Shown one piece after another: positions 35,511-35,826 of a stretch of DNA of 35,826 nt. The stretch is from an uncultured Pelagibacteraceae bacterium (GTDB lineage: Bacteria > Pseudomonadota > Alphaproteobacteria > Pelagibacterales > Pelagibacteraceae). The position numbers and the translations under genes are program-made. Location of the stretch: contig CACETY010000003.1 in the NCBI GenBank assembly GCA_902562645.1, forward strand, positions 81,569-117,394. Direction: 5' to 3'. The notes below the pieces were generated by a model. The model saw only the letters and a list, made by a program, of their open reading frames with translations. It was not told the DNA's origin and did not search any database. Numbering within the stretch: the stretch's first letter is position 1; every line of letters starts with the position of its first letter.

Positions 35511-35826
35511 TTTTTAATTCGATGTGTAAAGCTATCTCTTCTAAAACTGTATAATGCTTTTGGATCTACATCAACATCTATAACAACTGGTTTGTTTGCT
35601 TTAAGTGCACTTTTAACTGCTTGATTTATCTCTGATAATTTTTTCACTTTAATTCCTTTTGCACCGTAAAGTTTAGCAACCTCATCAAAAGGAGGACTTT
35701 GAATATCTGCGCCCAAATACCTTTCACCATAAAAATCTTTTTGGTAAGCCTTTTCGGCACCCCAACTTTTATTATTCATAACTATTGTAATTGTATTTAT
35801 TCCATACTCTACGGCAGTGCTTAATT
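35507..35826 (-). CDS. ThDP-dependent enzyme, C-terminal part, sulfoacetaldehyde acetyltransferase (Xsc)-like (cut by window end)
   Basis: The frame is open to the window edge, so the ATG at 35779 is internal and the gene starts outside. About 106 residues are visible: the end of the C-terminal ThDP-binding domain of the acetolactate synthase superfamily. NNKSWGAEKAYQKDFYGERYLGA closely resembles the WGAEK...F block peculiar to Xsc, and the final SFRRDSF parallels FRRDAL of Xsc. Xsc converts sulfoacetaldehyde and phosphate to acetyl phosphate and sulfite. The neighbours are not the usual phosphotransacetylase or taurine genes, so a related 2-oxo-acid or aldehyde lyase is a real alternative. 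It is coupled to DUF1185 by an ATGA overlap. Confidence 0.75.
   Translation of the reverse strand, partial: LSTAVEYGINTITIVMNNKSWGAEKAYQKDFYGERYLGADIQSPPFDEVAKLYGAKGIKVKKLSEINQAVKSALKANKPVVIDVDVDPKALYSFRRDSFTHRIKK

Noticed and set aside
35777-35779. ATG as the start of a 90-residue protein
   Set aside because: The frame and Xsc-type homology (TAVEYGINTITIV) continue upstream to the window edge, so this is an internal methionine.

Overview
The window looks like a chromosomal segment of a marine SAR11-type alphaproteobacterium (Pelagibacterales). The evidence is very AT-rich DNA, extremely short gaps (none over about 120 bases), many ATGA or TAATG start/stop overlaps, frequent GTG starts, an ilvC-leuA-mreBCD-mrdA-rodA order, and an unusually dense set of amino-acid transport and degradation genes. 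The lineage is inferred from composition and layout; no rRNA or marker gene is present to prove it. I saw no tRNA or rRNA gene, insertion sequence, integrase, CRISPR array or prophage gene, and no clearly broken gene. No gene-free stretch exceeds 300 bases.

Region 1 (1-7513, + strand) is core housekeeping. It holds the 3' end of ilvC, then leuA, then the rod-shape operon mreB-mreC-mreD-mrdA-rodA. leuA sits only two bases from mreB, so branched-chain amino acid synthesis and cell-wall elongation are probably co-transcribed.

Region 2 (7590-17195) is amino- and oxo-acid metabolism plus redox repair. A DadA-like flavin oxidoreductase and a very large fused indolepyruvate ferredoxin oxidoreductase are followed by an overlapping chain: EamA transporter, D-2-hydroxyacid dehydrogenase, class IV-like histone-deacetylase-family amidohydrolase and MsrB. 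A DUF1479 protein follows closely. On the - strand lie a glutaredoxin and a DUF2805 protein.

Region 3 (17314-30502, + strand) is transport. It starts with an RhtB/LysE-type exporter with a possibly structured leader. A complete Liv-type ABC importer follows (binding protein, strong terminator, then HMGF), then an AzlCD-type exporter pair, a secreted pentapeptide-repeat protein, a glutarate 2-hydroxylase (GlaH/CsiD), a divergent ProC-like reductase, a second Liv-type GFHM set, and an ArgO/LysE-like exporter.

Region 4 (30548-35826, - strand) begins, in transcription order, with the C-terminal part of a ThDP enzyme resembling sulfoacetaldehyde acetyltransferase (Xsc). It is translationally coupled to an AA_synth/DUF1185 protein, then an alpha/beta hydrolase, an aldehyde dehydrogenase and an EamA transporter. 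A Liv-type binding protein follows, ending at a strong hairpin facing the second ABC operon; it is the natural partner for the second permease set. The five-gene coupled cassette has no obvious described pathway and is the best candidate here for an unrecognised catabolic system.
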